Source: an uncultured Prevotellaceae bacterium
GTDB lineage: Bacteria; Bacteroidota; Bacteroidia; Bacteroidales; Bacteroidaceae
Assembly: GCA_937898415.1 (NCBI GenBank)
Contig: CALDLA010000132.1
Location: 1-54,979, forward strand
Direction of reading: 5' to 3'
DNA: 54,979 nt
The notes below the pieces were generated by a model. That model did no database searches and had not been told where the DNA came from. It saw only the letters and a list, made by a program, of their open reading frames with translations. A program made the translations under genes and the position numbers. How positions within the stretch are numbered: the stretch's first letter is position 1; every line of letters begins with the position of its first letter. Below, piece after piece: positions 35,651-44,058 of the stretch.

Positions 35651-36100
35651 ATGATGAAGAACTTATTGGTATGGATAAGCGTGTTGCTGATGCTGATTAT
35701 AGGTATGGCCAGTTGCGATAGTGACGACGTAACCGGTGGTTCCGATCTAATTGGCAAATGGAAGTTTGTAATGACGCTGAACCTCCCGGCAGGAGCTGAC
35801 GGACCAAGCCCCCACACTATAGAGCTGAAAGAGACCGACAGTCTACTAAATTATATGAAAAGAACTGGTGGGACAATCACTTATACCTTTGAAGATTCAG
35901 GTAGTGAGATGCAGCATTGGTACACTATTCCCCAGAATGACACTACAAACAATACTGGGTATCCTCTCTTGTGCATTCAGTTTGTGAGCACAAATTATCC
36001 AGGAGAGAAATATGCGTATGAGATAGAAGCAGGATATCTTAAAATGCATAACATAGCTTTCAAAAATCCTGAGGTATATGTGTATAGGCGAATACGATAA
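35651..36100 (+). CDS. Small lipoprotein of unknown function, lipocalin-like
   Basis: The 149-residue product has a lipoprotein signal (LMLIIGMASCDSDD, Cys near 23). The segment SDLIGKWKFVMTLNLP, followed by alternating beta-strand pattern and a C-terminal EVYVYRRIR, resembles small Bacteroidota lipocalin-like lipoproteins. The start could be either Met of the MMK pair. By eye the gene is more AT-rich than the enzymes around it. It is a lone plus-strand gene with its own promoter between the broken GH115 copy and the pectate lyase operon. No role in pectin use can be inferred. Confidence 0.6.
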   Translation: MMKNLLVWISVLLMLIIGMASCDSDDVTGGSDLIGKWKFVMTLNLPAGADGPSPHTIELKETDSLLNYMKRTGGTITYTFEDSGSEMQHWYTIPQNDTTNNTGYPLLCIQFVSTNYPGEKYAYEIEAGYLKMHNIAFKNPEVYVYRRIR

Positions 36101-36180
36101 TATCCCCACAACTCTCAATGAATTGCGGGGATGAATGAGCAGGAAGATATCTTTAAGGGCCAATAGGGTGTATTGAACAA

Positions 36181-36372
36181 TGGTTTAGGTTTAATGGTTT
36201 TTTGGTTTAAATATGTCTTTCTACGTAAAATAGGCGATACAGGCCGGTATTGATATTACTATAACAATACAAATTGTAAATATTTCTGATTACCTATTAT
36301 AACGATAATAACAATGTCCCTTCTATCTTCTTACTATTTTAATCCATTAAACCAATAAACCACTAAACCACC
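36181..36372. repeat. Second ~190-bp AT-rich element with octad-repeat inverted ends
   Basis: The left arm (36181-36213) is made of tggttta-type units and the right arm (36337-36370) of cattaaac/caataaac/cactaaac units that are roughly its reverse complement. The centre is AT-rich and non-coding. Size and layout match the element at 34203-34393 although the sequence differs, and each lies near the 3' end of a lyase-type gene. Confidence 0.5.
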
Positions 36373-36388
36373 GTAGTAGACAACCCAA

Positions 36389-36450
36389 GGTTATTGCGCA
36401 ATAAGGCAGGGTTATTGTTGAATAAGGCAGGGTTATTGTTGGTCAATATG
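36389..36450. repeat. Three-copy 21-bp tandem repeat
   Basis: GGTTATTGcgcAATAAGGCAG (36389-36409), GGTTATTGttgAATAAGGCAG (36410-36430) and a partial third copy from 36431 are directly adjacent. No ORF or promoter uses them. Confidence 0.75.
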
Positions 36451-36467
36451 TTTTTGAAACGACTGAG

Positions 36468-36505
36468 GAGGGGACTGACAGACTACGTGTGCTGCCAGCC
36501 CCCTC
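36468..36505. terminator. Hairpin downstream of the pectate lyase gene
   Basis: GAGGGGACTGACAG (36468-36481) and CTGCCAGCCCCCTC (36492-36505) form a long GC-rich stem with a 10-nt loop. It lies about 30 bp beyond the lyase stop. A short T-run exists only on the plus-strand side. Confidence 0.5.
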
Positions 36506-36536
36506 TTTCTGTTATGAAATGCATTCAGTGCAAAGA

Positions 36537-38276
36537 TTAATGCTGTAAGTGCTTCCTCCCTTCTTTGATGACCAGTCCCCGGTATCCGTTGCTGACGTGC
36601 TGACCGCTGAGGTTGTAGCGCGAGGCAGCAGGACGGTTGGTGCTTCCCTTCACCGCTTGGATGACGGTGGGGTTGGAACAAGCGGGGTAGTATTCGTCGA
36701 CACTCTCGGTGGCACCGGCGTTGCCGCCTTTCATGATGGTCTCGACGAGCGAGTTGAGGTAAACCTCAAGGCTGGTGTACCAGCCTTTCTCGGTGTCGAT
36801 GGTCTTCTTGGCAGCGTCCGAGGCGTCGTTGGGGTTCAGTCCGTTGGCCGTCTCCCACTCATCAGGAATGCCGTCGTCGTCGCTATCGAAGCCAGCAGGG
36901 CGGGCGGTAGATTCCAGGGTGTAGGAACCTTGATCCTTCACGAAGTCGATGATGCCCTTGCGATGGGTGATGGTCTTGCCGTCGCCCGTCTTGGTGGCTG
37001 AACCGATGTAGTGGGTAGTGCCGTTCTCGGCCTCGTCCATGTAGCGGGCATCGACGGCATCGCGGTGGAGGGAGGCACCGGCGTAGGCCAGTACCTTTTC
37101 GTAGGCCGCCTGAGCTGTATGGGTGGTCACCTCGCCAGCGTCAACGGGCTTGTCGAGCTGTATCTTCACGCAGTCCACATTGCTGGAGTTCTTGACGTAG
37201 GTGACACCGCTGCCGTAGAGGTGCTTGGCGTCAGGACAATAGCGCTCGCCGTTGATGGTCGATGTGCCGTTGTCGTAGATGACGCCCTTCCAGTCGTAGT
37301 TCTCGGCGTTGCTGCCGGCCGCTGTCACGTAGTTACCGTTGATGTAGTAGCGCGCGCAGTAGCCCATGAAGGGGGAGCCGGAGGCATTTTCGGACGTGGC
37401 GACCGATATCTGGGTGACGCGGGTCTTGTTAGCTGTGGCGGGACCGGCCTTATAGTAGTTGTTCACGATGTTGATATTGCCGCCGCCCGTACCGCCGTAG
37501 CAGCCGTTGCCGTTGCCCCAGTTGTACATCACACAGTTGCGGAAGTCGACGATTTCTGCCTCAATGGAACTGCCGTATTTGGTCTTATCGTAGCCGCCCC
37601 AGTCGTAACGTGCTCCGCAGAAGCGGGGCGCACGGTTCTGCATGTGGCAGAGGAAGTTGTGGTGGAACGATACTCCCTTGCCGCCCCAGATGCCGCCGTA
37701 GCTATGCTCACCCTTTGAGTGCCCGGGGTTGGCCAGTGCCTCGCCCATCGTACACCACTGCATGGTGAAATGGGTGTTGTCGTAGAACGATGCCAGTTCA
37801 TCAATGCTCCACGAGAACGAACAGTGGTCGAAGATGATGCCGTCGGTCTCGCGTTGCCAGGTGGCGTCGGCACCGTCGTTGACATTCTTCTCCTCACCAC
37901 GACGGAAGCGGATGAAGCGGATGATGTTGTTGGCCTTGGGGCGTACGGTGTAGTAGCGCAGGGTGATGCCCGGAGCGGGAGCCGTTTGTCCGGCAATGGT
38001 AGTGTTCTGGCCAATGTCGAGGTCTTTGGTCAGTTCGATGATGCCGCCCACATCGAATACGACGATTTTCTTGGCACTACCGTTAACGGCCCAGCGCAGG
38101 GTGCCCTTCGTTGAGGTCTTGCCATCGTCGATGAGCGTGGTGACGTGGCGCACTTCGCCGCCGCGTCCGCCAGTCACATAGCGGCCGTGACCTTCGGCAC
38201 CGGGGAAGGCTGGCGCCTGGGCCATCATGGCCAGCGAGCCGGCCATGAGTACTAATGTAGCTAATAGTTTCTTCAT
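36537..38276 (-). CDS. Secreted pectate lyase (PL1 family)
   Basis: The 579-residue protein has a signal peptide (MKKLLATLVLMAGSLAMMAQ) and a right-handed beta-helix of PL1 type (about 22-440). It opens with AFPGAEGHGRYVTGGRGGEV, has DGIIFDHCSFSWSIDE near 145 (Ca-binding and catalytic face) and HHNFLCHMQNRAPRF near 200, the position of the catalytic Arg region. A Ca-binding DSDDDGIPDEWE repeat lies near 463. The tail RYNLSGQHVSNGYRGLVIKE is sorting-like. It would cleave de-esterified polygalacturonan by beta-elimination, giving the unsaturated ends that GH105 then removes. It lies 22 bp after the GH28-GH105 gene in the same operon. Confidence 0.9.
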   Translation of the reverse strand: MKKLLATLVLMAGSLAMMAQAPAFPGAEGHGRYVTGGRGGEVRHVTTLIDDGKTSTKGTLRWAVNGSAKKIVVFDVGGIIELTKDLDIGQNTTIAGQTAPAPGITLRYYTVRPKANNIIRFIRFRRGEEKNVNDGADATWQRETDGIIFDHCSFSWSIDELASFYDNTHFTMQWCTMGEALANPGHSKGEHSYGGIWGGKGVSFHHNFLCHMQNRAPRFCGARYDWGGYDKTKYGSSIEAEIVDFRNCVMYNWGNGNGCYGGTGGGNINIVNNYYKAGPATANKTRVTQISVATSENASGSPFMGYCARYYINGNYVTAAGSNAENYDWKGVIYDNGTSTINGERYCPDAKHLYGSGVTYVKNSSNVDCVKIQLDKPVDAGEVTTHTAQAAYEKVLAYAGASLHRDAVDARYMDEAENGTTHYIGSATKTGDGKTITHRKGIIDFVKDQGSYTLESTARPAGFDSDDDGIPDEWETANGLNPNDASDAAKKTIDTEKGWYTSLEVYLNSLVETIMKGGNAGATESVDEYYPACSNPTVIQAVKGSTNRPAASRYNLSGQHVSNGYRGLVIKEGRKHLQH

Positions 38277-38298
38277 TGTAGTATTGTTTTTTTTATGT

Positions 38299-41200
38299 TT
38301 ATTGCATACGTTGCAGCCCTTCCCAGCGGACGTTCCATGTGCCGTCCTGCGGGAATCCCGGGTTATGGGGATTGGGGCAGCCGTCCCATCCGGCGCACAT
38401 CATGGCGATGGCCGTCAGCAGGGCTCCGTTGCCCGGCAGGTAGATGCGCAGCCGGTCAGCCGTCTGGAAGTTGTGGCCGTTCTTGAGGTAGGTGTTCTTC
38501 TGCGTGTCGATGAGCAGGGCCTGGAGGGCGGTCTCGGGCTGGCCGAGGCGGGCGGCGGCCATCGCCGTCATGCCGTAGTCCCAGCCCCAGGTGGTCTGCC
38601 AGTTCCAGTGCTGCATGACCCAGTTGAGGGTGTTCCTTGCTGCGACGGAGTCGCAGCCTGCACTGAACGGGGGAAGCATGCCGAAGGGACCGAGCACGGC
38701 GGGGTGGTCGTTGCGGCATTTCTCCTCGAAGGTCTCGGTGGCCAGGACGGGGGCGGCACCGGCGGCTACGGCGTCAAACGGGTCGAAGCTCTTCAGCCCC
38801 TCGGTCTTGCCTTTGGGCAGTCCGGCGGTGTAGATGCCCTCCTTCGTCTGGGGCAGGGGCGACAGATGACTGGCAATGTCGTCCCACTTGGCTATGCGCG
38901 GCAGTCCCTGACGTTCGCGCCACTGGTTGGCGACGGTGAGGCCGTACTGCCAGTAGGCCAGTTCGAAGGGGTGGTTGTAGCTGAAGTCCTTCGACATCGA
39001 CTCCTGCATGGCGGTAGCGCCTATGAGGGAGTAGGTGGTCTGGGACTTCTGGGGAGTGACGAAGTCGGCCATGAACGCGGCAGTCTCCTCTACCTGTTTG
39101 GCATACTTCTTCAAGGTCTCAGGAGTGGGGTTGGCGCGGTACATCTCTTCAGCCATATAGATATAATGTGGCTGCTGCCAGATGAGGAACGAGCCGGTGT
39201 TCGACGGAGCCTCGCCTGCCCAGGGGTCAGTCATCTTCATCCAGCGGATGCCTTTAAAGCCCTGTCGCTGGGCTATCTTCTTGGCTTCGGGATAGGCGAC
39301 GGTGTTATACCAGTCGAGGATGGTGGCGACGGTCTGCGGACGGTTCCACAGGGCGAAGTCCACCAAGTGCCACCAGGCCATTTCCAAGTGGGGACGGCCA
39401 AACCAGGAATTGTAGGTGAGACCGGTCTCCTGCGGCGGCAGGGCATTGGCACAGTTCACCTGCGTCAAGTACTGCGACAGCACCACGCGGCGCTCCAGTT
39501 CCTTGGCGCGCGGGTCGGTACATTGGCTGAAGTCGACGATGGCGCCCTGCTGCCACCAGCGGTTCCAGGCACGGATGACGGCGCGCAACTCCTGATCGAA
39601 GACGAGCGACCGTTCATTAAGTTGAGGATTTTCGGAGTACTCTGCCTCGAAGGAAAGGACATCGCTTGCGGTGGAAATCTCGAAGTGATGAGGCGCACAT
39701 TCATCGATGGAGGCTATTCCCTCCCAGTGCAGGTGCAGGTAATATACGGTGCTGTCAATCCGATGCTCAATGACGACGGCATTAGGTCCTATGCCCAATT
39801 GTTCGTTGTTGGCTGCAATGATGCGCGAGGTGTGGCGCTCGGGCTTCGTCCAGTCAGCGGCAGCGTCGGCATGCTTACCCGTAGGGTAGGGGAAGCGGAT
39901 GGTGACGCGGGCCTGTCCGTTCTTCAGGAGCGGCGACTTGATGCGGTAGATGACGGCATCACGATCTTGTAGGGTGGCGGTGGTGACATCGACGGGGGAA
40001 CCGTCGACCACATAGTGTGATTCTATTTTACCGTCGTAGAGTTGGAGCTCTTGGCGGATGTCGGTCAGGTCTTTCAGTTGGAGGGGGGGATGGGAGTTAT
40101 GGGTCTCATGGGACTCATGGGGCTCATGGGTCTCATGGGACTCATGGGGCTCATGAGTTAATTCTAAACCGATAACGCCGAGGTTCAGACGATGAGGATT
40201 GACGCGGAAATACTCGGTGGCAGCCACATTGCGGGCTGCATCGCCCTTGGAGGCCTTATACTCTACGGCGTACACCTCGGGGTGGCCATGACCCAGGTCG
40301 AACGACTTCTCGCTATCCTCGGGTGTCAGGCCGGCGGTGTTTTCGAACTTATGCCATCCCCAGTCGGACATGGCTGTCAGAGGCACACCTGCCTCATAGT
40401 CAAAAGGGAACGACTGGAGGCCGGTAACGTCGACCGTCGTTGCAAAGTGGCCGTTGCCGACCGTGAGTGAGGCGAGGGGAGAAGCCTCGGTGATGACAGG
40501 ATTGTTGCGGTTGACGACCGCCTGACGGTCAATCTCGGCAGTAGTGTTCTGCGTGTCGTAGCCCAGCATCTCCATCTCAAGGCTGGCCCAGATGAACGGA
40601 CCGAGTCCCTTGGCGTCGTTGTCGCGAATCTTCTCGCTGAGGTAGTAGGCATAGCTGCCATCACGCTTCTGGTTCTCCTTGACACTGCCTTTGGGATTGA
40701 TTTTCTTCATGGCAGCTTCCACTTCGGGGGTGACGGCGGGGCCGAGACCGGCTACCGAGCAGCAGTTGGTCAGCGAGATGGTCTTGTCGTCGTTGACGCG
40801 GATGAAGTTGTTGATGATGCCTTTGTAGGCACGGATACCTGCATCGCGGTACTTGGTACCGACGTAGCCCTTTCGGTAGCCTTTCAGCAGGGCGTAAGTG
40901 AACATGGCTGAACAGGTGGATTCCAGATAGTTTCCTTCTCTTCCTGGCGAGTCCATCACCTGATACCACGTGCCCGTCTGCTTGTCCTGCCACTTCAGGA
41001 TGGCATCGAAGTCCTTGCGCAGCAAGTCGATGACCTCGGAGCGGCGGCTGTACGACTCGGGCAGTGCGTCGAGCACCTCAATAAGCGCCATCGTGTACCA
41101 CCCTTGAGCGCGTCCCCAGCAATGCTGTGAGAGTCCTGTCTCAGGGTCGGCCCAGAAAGCCTTGCGCGTCTCGTCGTAGGCGTGGCGGTTGAGGCCGGTC

Positions 41201-43188
41201 GCGGGGTCGAGGGTGCGCTCGTAGGTCACTTTCAGTTGGTTGACGGCGTCGTCGTAGATCTTGATATCGTCACCGCGCTTCAGCTCCGTGTTGTTGGCAG
41301 TAATTGCCGCTGTCAGACAACGGTAGGGCAAGCCCATGAAGATACCGTCGAGCCAAACCTGGTAGGCGTAGATGGCCTTGTGCCAATAGACCTTGTCGGC
41401 CTTGGTGCGCGGCTGGTCTTTCAGCTGCTTCATCATCGTCTTCATGGCCAGCAGGTTCTTTGTCTCAGGCCACTGCTGGTACATACGGGTGACGAAGTGG
41501 CCGGTGCGGATGTTGTCGAGGTTATAGTCCAGAAGGTTATAGCCCCGGATGTCGCCCCGCTCGTTGATCATCGTGTCGGTGTACTCCTGACAGTAGCGGC
41601 GAATGTCCTCACCACCATATTTAAGATAGGTGTCGAGCATACCCTCCAGTTCGATGCCCATCACGTAGCTCCACTTTGGGCGGGTTGAGAAATCGAGCAT
41701 ATAGGACTTCGGCGTACGCTTCATTTCCGAGTAGGTCATCCACTCTGAGTAGTGCTTGTAGGGCATTTCCGTCAGACAGAGCGAACCGTTGACGAAGTAG
41801 TTGTCGTAGCGGATGTTGCGCATCTGTCCGGTAATCTTGTTGCCCTGTGCCACTCCTTCAAACCGGCAGTTCCTGATGTTCACGTCATAGACGTTGCAGA
41901 CGGTGTCGAGCGCCACAATCAGCGTACCGTACTTCGACTTCTGGCAGGTGATGTTCTCGACATTGATATTGCGCACCGTCGGGTTGAAGCCTCGGCAGCA
42001 GATCTCGTTATGCTCGTAGTCGAGGTTGATCTTTATGACAGCCTCGCCGCATTGTCCCACCTTGATGTCGCGCAGGTTGATGTTCTCGATGATACCGCCC
42101 CGGCAGGAGTTGGTCTTGATGCGGAGGACGCGGTCCAGATTCGGGGAGTCCATCACGCAGTTGTGGGCATAGACATTCTGGCAACCGCCAGAGATTTCAG
42201 AGCCTACGACCACGCCGCCGTGTCCGTTCTTCATCTCGCAGTTGCGGATGATGATATTCTTCGAGGGCATGTTGCGCTCCCGACCGTCGCGGTTGCGGCC
42301 ACTCTTGATGGCGATGCAGTCGTCGCCGGTGTTGAAGAAGCAGTCCTCAATCAGCACGCGGTCGCAGCACTCCGGGTCGCAGCCGTCGCCATTGGGGCCG
42401 TCGTTGATCATCTTTACCCGACGTACGGTGATGTCGGTAGAGTGGAGGGGATGGATGACCCAGAAGGGAGAGCGCAGCAGCGTCACATCCTCTAACAGGA
42501 TGCGCTCGCACCAGTTGAAACTGACGAGCTGGGGACGCAGGCCGTCCTTCGGTCCGAAGACACGTTCGGGCGAACGGTTGCCTTTCTCGTCATACATCGG
42601 GATGCCGTCCTCGCCACACTTCAGCAGTCGCGGACGGGCCTCTATCTTCTGGGCAATCATGCCCTCCTTCCATCCGAACTTCGTGGCGCCGCACCAAGGC
42701 CACCACGTCTCGCGTGAACCGCTGCCGTCGATGGTGCCCTTGCCGGTGATGGCAATGTCTGTCTGTTTGAAGGCATAGACACAAGGCGAGAGGTTGAAGC
42801 ACTCCAGTCCCTCCCATGAAGTCTCGACGATGGGGTAGAGTTCCGGTTCGAAGACAAACTGCAGGATGGCTCCCTCCTCCACATGAAGGTTGACGTGGCT
42901 CTTCAGCGAGATGGCACCCGTCAGGAACGTCTGACCGGCGGGAACGATCACCCGTCCGCCTCCCTTCTTCGAACAACGATCGATCGCTTTCTGTATGGCT
43001 TTCTGATTCTCGGCGGCCGTAGCACCGGGCTTGGCACCGAATTTGGTGATGAGGTAGTCCTTGCCACTGATCTGCGGCTGTCGGATGCTTTGCTCAATCT
43101 GCTTATACGTGGCTTCGTCCCAGCCTTCAGCGTGGCTTAGCAGTGGGAAAAGCATACTCAGGAGCATCAGGTGTAGTAAGTTCTTCAT
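38299..43188 (-). CDS. Triple fusion: GH28 polygalacturonase, GH105 unsaturated glucuronyl hydrolase, and an (alpha/alpha)6 glycosidase-like domain
   Basis: The start is the ATG at 43188 (MKNLLHLMLLSMLFPLLSHA, a signal peptide), giving 1629 residues. About 45-480 is GH28: NGDGCDPECC, NTGDDCIAIKSG near 285, NGHGGVVVGSE and RVLRIKTN give all hallmark motifs. About 500-880 is GH105: YQVWLDGIFMGLPY near 612 with the probable catalytic Asp, HCWGRAQGWYTMAL near 690 and GNYLESTCSAMFTYAL. About 890-1629 is a larger domain (SLTVGNGHFATTVDVTGLQSF, MSDWGWHKFEN, NSWFGRPHLEMAWWH) like GH65/GH95-clan helical-barrel proteins but unassigned to a family. It would cut galacturonan or rhamnogalacturonan, strip unsaturated ends and remove one further sugar. 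A His/Glu repeat interrupts the third domain near 1012-1032. Confidence 0.87.
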   Translation of the reverse strand: MKNLLHLMLLSMLFPLLSHAEGWDEATYKQIEQSIRQPQISGKDYLITKFGAKPGATAAENQKAIQKAIDRCSKKGGGRVIVPAGQTFLTGAISLKSHVNLHVEEGAILQFVFEPELYPIVETSWEGLECFNLSPCVYAFKQTDIAITGKGTIDGSGSRETWWPWCGATKFGWKEGMIAQKIEARPRLLKCGEDGIPMYDEKGNRSPERVFGPKDGLRPQLVSFNWCERILLEDVTLLRSPFWVIHPLHSTDITVRRVKMINDGPNGDGCDPECCDRVLIEDCFFNTGDDCIAIKSGRNRDGRERNMPSKNIIIRNCEMKNGHGGVVVGSEISGGCQNVYAHNCVMDSPNLDRVLRIKTNSCRGGIIENINLRDIKVGQCGEAVIKINLDYEHNEICCRGFNPTVRNINVENITCQKSKYGTLIVALDTVCNVYDVNIRNCRFEGVAQGNKITGQMRNIRYDNYFVNGSLCLTEMPYKHYSEWMTYSEMKRTPKSYMLDFSTRPKWSYVMGIELEGMLDTYLKYGGEDIRRYCQEYTDTMINERGDIRGYNLLDYNLDNIRTGHFVTRMYQQWPETKNLLAMKTMMKQLKDQPRTKADKVYWHKAIYAYQVWLDGIFMGLPYRCLTAAITANNTELKRGDDIKIYDDAVNQLKVTYERTLDPATGLNRHAYDETRKAFWADPETGLSQHCWGRAQGWYTMALIEVLDALPESYSRRSEVIDLLRKDFDAILKWQDKQTGTWYQVMDSPGREGNYLESTCSAMFTYALLKGYRKGYVGTKYRDAGIRAYKGIINNFIRVNDDKTISLTNCCSVAGLGPAVTPEVEAAMKKINPKGSVKENQKRDGSYAYYLSEKIRDNDAKGLGPFIWASLEMEMLGYDTQNTTAEIDRQAVVNRNNPVITEASPLASLTVGNGHFATTVDVTGLQSFPFDYEAGVPLTAMSDWGWHKFENTAGLTPEDSEKSFDLGHGHPEVYAVEYKASKGDAARNVAATEYFRVNPHRLNLGVIGLELTHEPHESHETHEPHESHETHNSHPPLQLKDLTDIRQELQLYDGKIESHYVVDGSPVDVTTATLQDRDAVIYRIKSPLLKNGQARVTIRFPYPTGKHADAAADWTKPERHTSRIIAANNEQLGIGPNAVVIEHRIDSTVYYLHLHWEGIASIDECAPHHFEISTASDVLSFEAEYSENPQLNERSLVFDQELRAVIRAWNRWWQQGAIVDFSQCTDPRAKELERRVVLSQYLTQVNCANALPPQETGLTYNSWFGRPHLEMAWWHLVDFALWNRPQTVATILDWYNTVAYPEAKKIAQRQGFKGIRWMKMTDPWAGEAPSNTGSFLIWQQPHYIYMAEEMYRANPTPETLKKYAKQVEETAAFMADFVTPQKSQTTYSLIGATAMQESMSKDFSYNHPFELAYWQYGLTVANQWRERQGLPRIAKWDDIASHLSPLPQTKEGIYTAGLPKGKTEGLKSFDPFDAVAAGAAPVLATETFEEKCRNDHPAVLGPFGMLPPFSAGCDSVAARNTLNWVMQHWNWQTTWGWDYGMTAMAAARLGQPETALQALLIDTQKNTYLKNGHNFQTADRLRIYLPGNGALLTAIAMMCAGWDGCPNPHNPGFPQDGTWNVRWEGLQRMQ
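40091..40153 (-). repeat. In-frame 9-bp tandem repeat inside the fusion gene
   Basis: Six nonamers (tgggtctca, tgggactca, tggggctca, then the same three again) run from 40100 to 40153, preceded by a degenerate copy. The 27-bp higher-order unit is exactly duplicated. The minus strand encodes repeats of His-Glu-Pro, His-Glu-Ser and His-Glu-Thr in a loop of the third domain. Confidence 0.9.
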
Positions 43189-43202
43189 TCCGTTTGATAT
43201 GA

Positions 43203-43255
43203 TTAGTTCGTAGTTTCGTGCAAAGATACTCATTTTGCGCGAAACCACGAACTAA
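43203..43255 (-). promoter_or_regulatory. Promoter of the GH28-GH105/PL1 operon inside a 19-bp inverted repeat
   Basis: TATCTTTG (complement of 43221-43228) has TTCG about 19 bp upstream on the minus strand. The two arms 43203-43221 and 43237-43255 are inverted repeats with two differences and enclose the -7 element, while the far arm covers the -33 region. A bound dimer or a cruciform there would control the promoter. Confidence 0.55.
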
Positions 43256-43281
43256 TTAAGTTTTTTTATTACGTAATCGTT

Positions 43282-44058
43282 TTAGTGCTGCAGGGCGTCA
43301 AACAGCCGGTCGAGGGCTTCGTCGGCGTTCTTGCTCTCATCCAGCAGCGTGACGAACTTCGAGCCGATGATGGCACCGGCAGCGTTGTCTTGGGCAGCCT
43401 TCAGCGTCTGGGCATTGCTGATGCCGAAACCTATCATCCGCGGATTGTGGAGTTTCATGGCATCGATGCGGCGGAAGTACTCCTGTTTCTGTTCGTCGAA
43501 CGATTTCTGTGCCCCCGTGATGGCGGCCGACGAGACCATGTAGATAAAGCCGTCGGTGTTCTGGTCGATGAAGCGGACGCGCTCCTCAGAGGTCTCCGGG
43601 GTGATGAGCATAATGACGCGCAGGTCGTACTTGTCGGCGGCGGGCTTCACGGTTGTGAGATAGTCGTCGAAGGGCAGGTCGGGGATGATCATGCCCGAGA
43701 CGCCGGCTTCGGCGCACGACTGGCAGAACGCCTCGATGCCGTAGTGCAGGATGGGGTTCAGGTAGCCCATCAGTATCAGCGGGATGTTGACTTCGTCCTT
43801 GATGGATTTCAACTGCTCGAAAAGCAGTTGCACACTCATACCGTTCTTCAGGGCCTTGGTGGCGGCGGTCTGAATGACGGGACCGTCGGCCAGCGGGTCG
43901 CTGAAGGGGATGCCGACCTCGATGAAGTCGATGCCCCGGCGCTGCATGGTCTTGATGACTTCGCCCGTACTGTCGAGGGTCGGGGTTCCGGCGCAGAAAT
44001 AGAGGCTCAGCAATTTCCGGTCGCCGCGTTCTGCAAATACTTGATTGATCTTATTCAT
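43282..44058 (-). CDS. trpA: Tryptophan synthase alpha subunit
   Basis: The 258-residue TIM barrel converts indole-3-glycerol phosphate to indole and glyceraldehyde 3-phosphate and passes indole to TrpB. DFIEVGIPFSDPLADGPVIQ contains the catalytic Glu47 and Asp58 (the E. coli pair is 49 and 60). IGFGISNAQT near 210 and the phosphate-binding GAIIGSKFV near 230 are also present. It is the last gene of the trp operon and overlaps trpF by 4 nt. No clear terminator follows, only an ATTACGTAAT palindrome next to a 7-base A/T run. Confidence 0.95.
   Translation of the reverse strand: MNKINQVFAERGDRKLLSLYFCAGTPTLDSTGEVIKTMQRRGIDFIEVGIPFSDPLADGPVIQTAATKALKNGMSVQLLFEQLKSIKDEVNIPLILMGYLNPILHYGIEAFCQSCAEAGVSGMIIPDLPFDDYLTTVKPAADKYDLRVIMLITPETSEERVRFIDQNTDGFIYMVSSAAITGAQKSFDEQKQEYFRRIDAMKLHNPRMIGFGISNAQTLKAAQDNAAGAIIGSKFVTLLDESKNADEALDRLFDALQH

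Noticed and set aside
38227..39972. 581-codon plus-strand ORF antisense to the triple fusion gene
   Set aside because: It lies entirely opposite well-supported GH105/glycosidase coding sequence, has no promoter or signal, and its composition is that of a shadow frame in GC-rich coding DNA.
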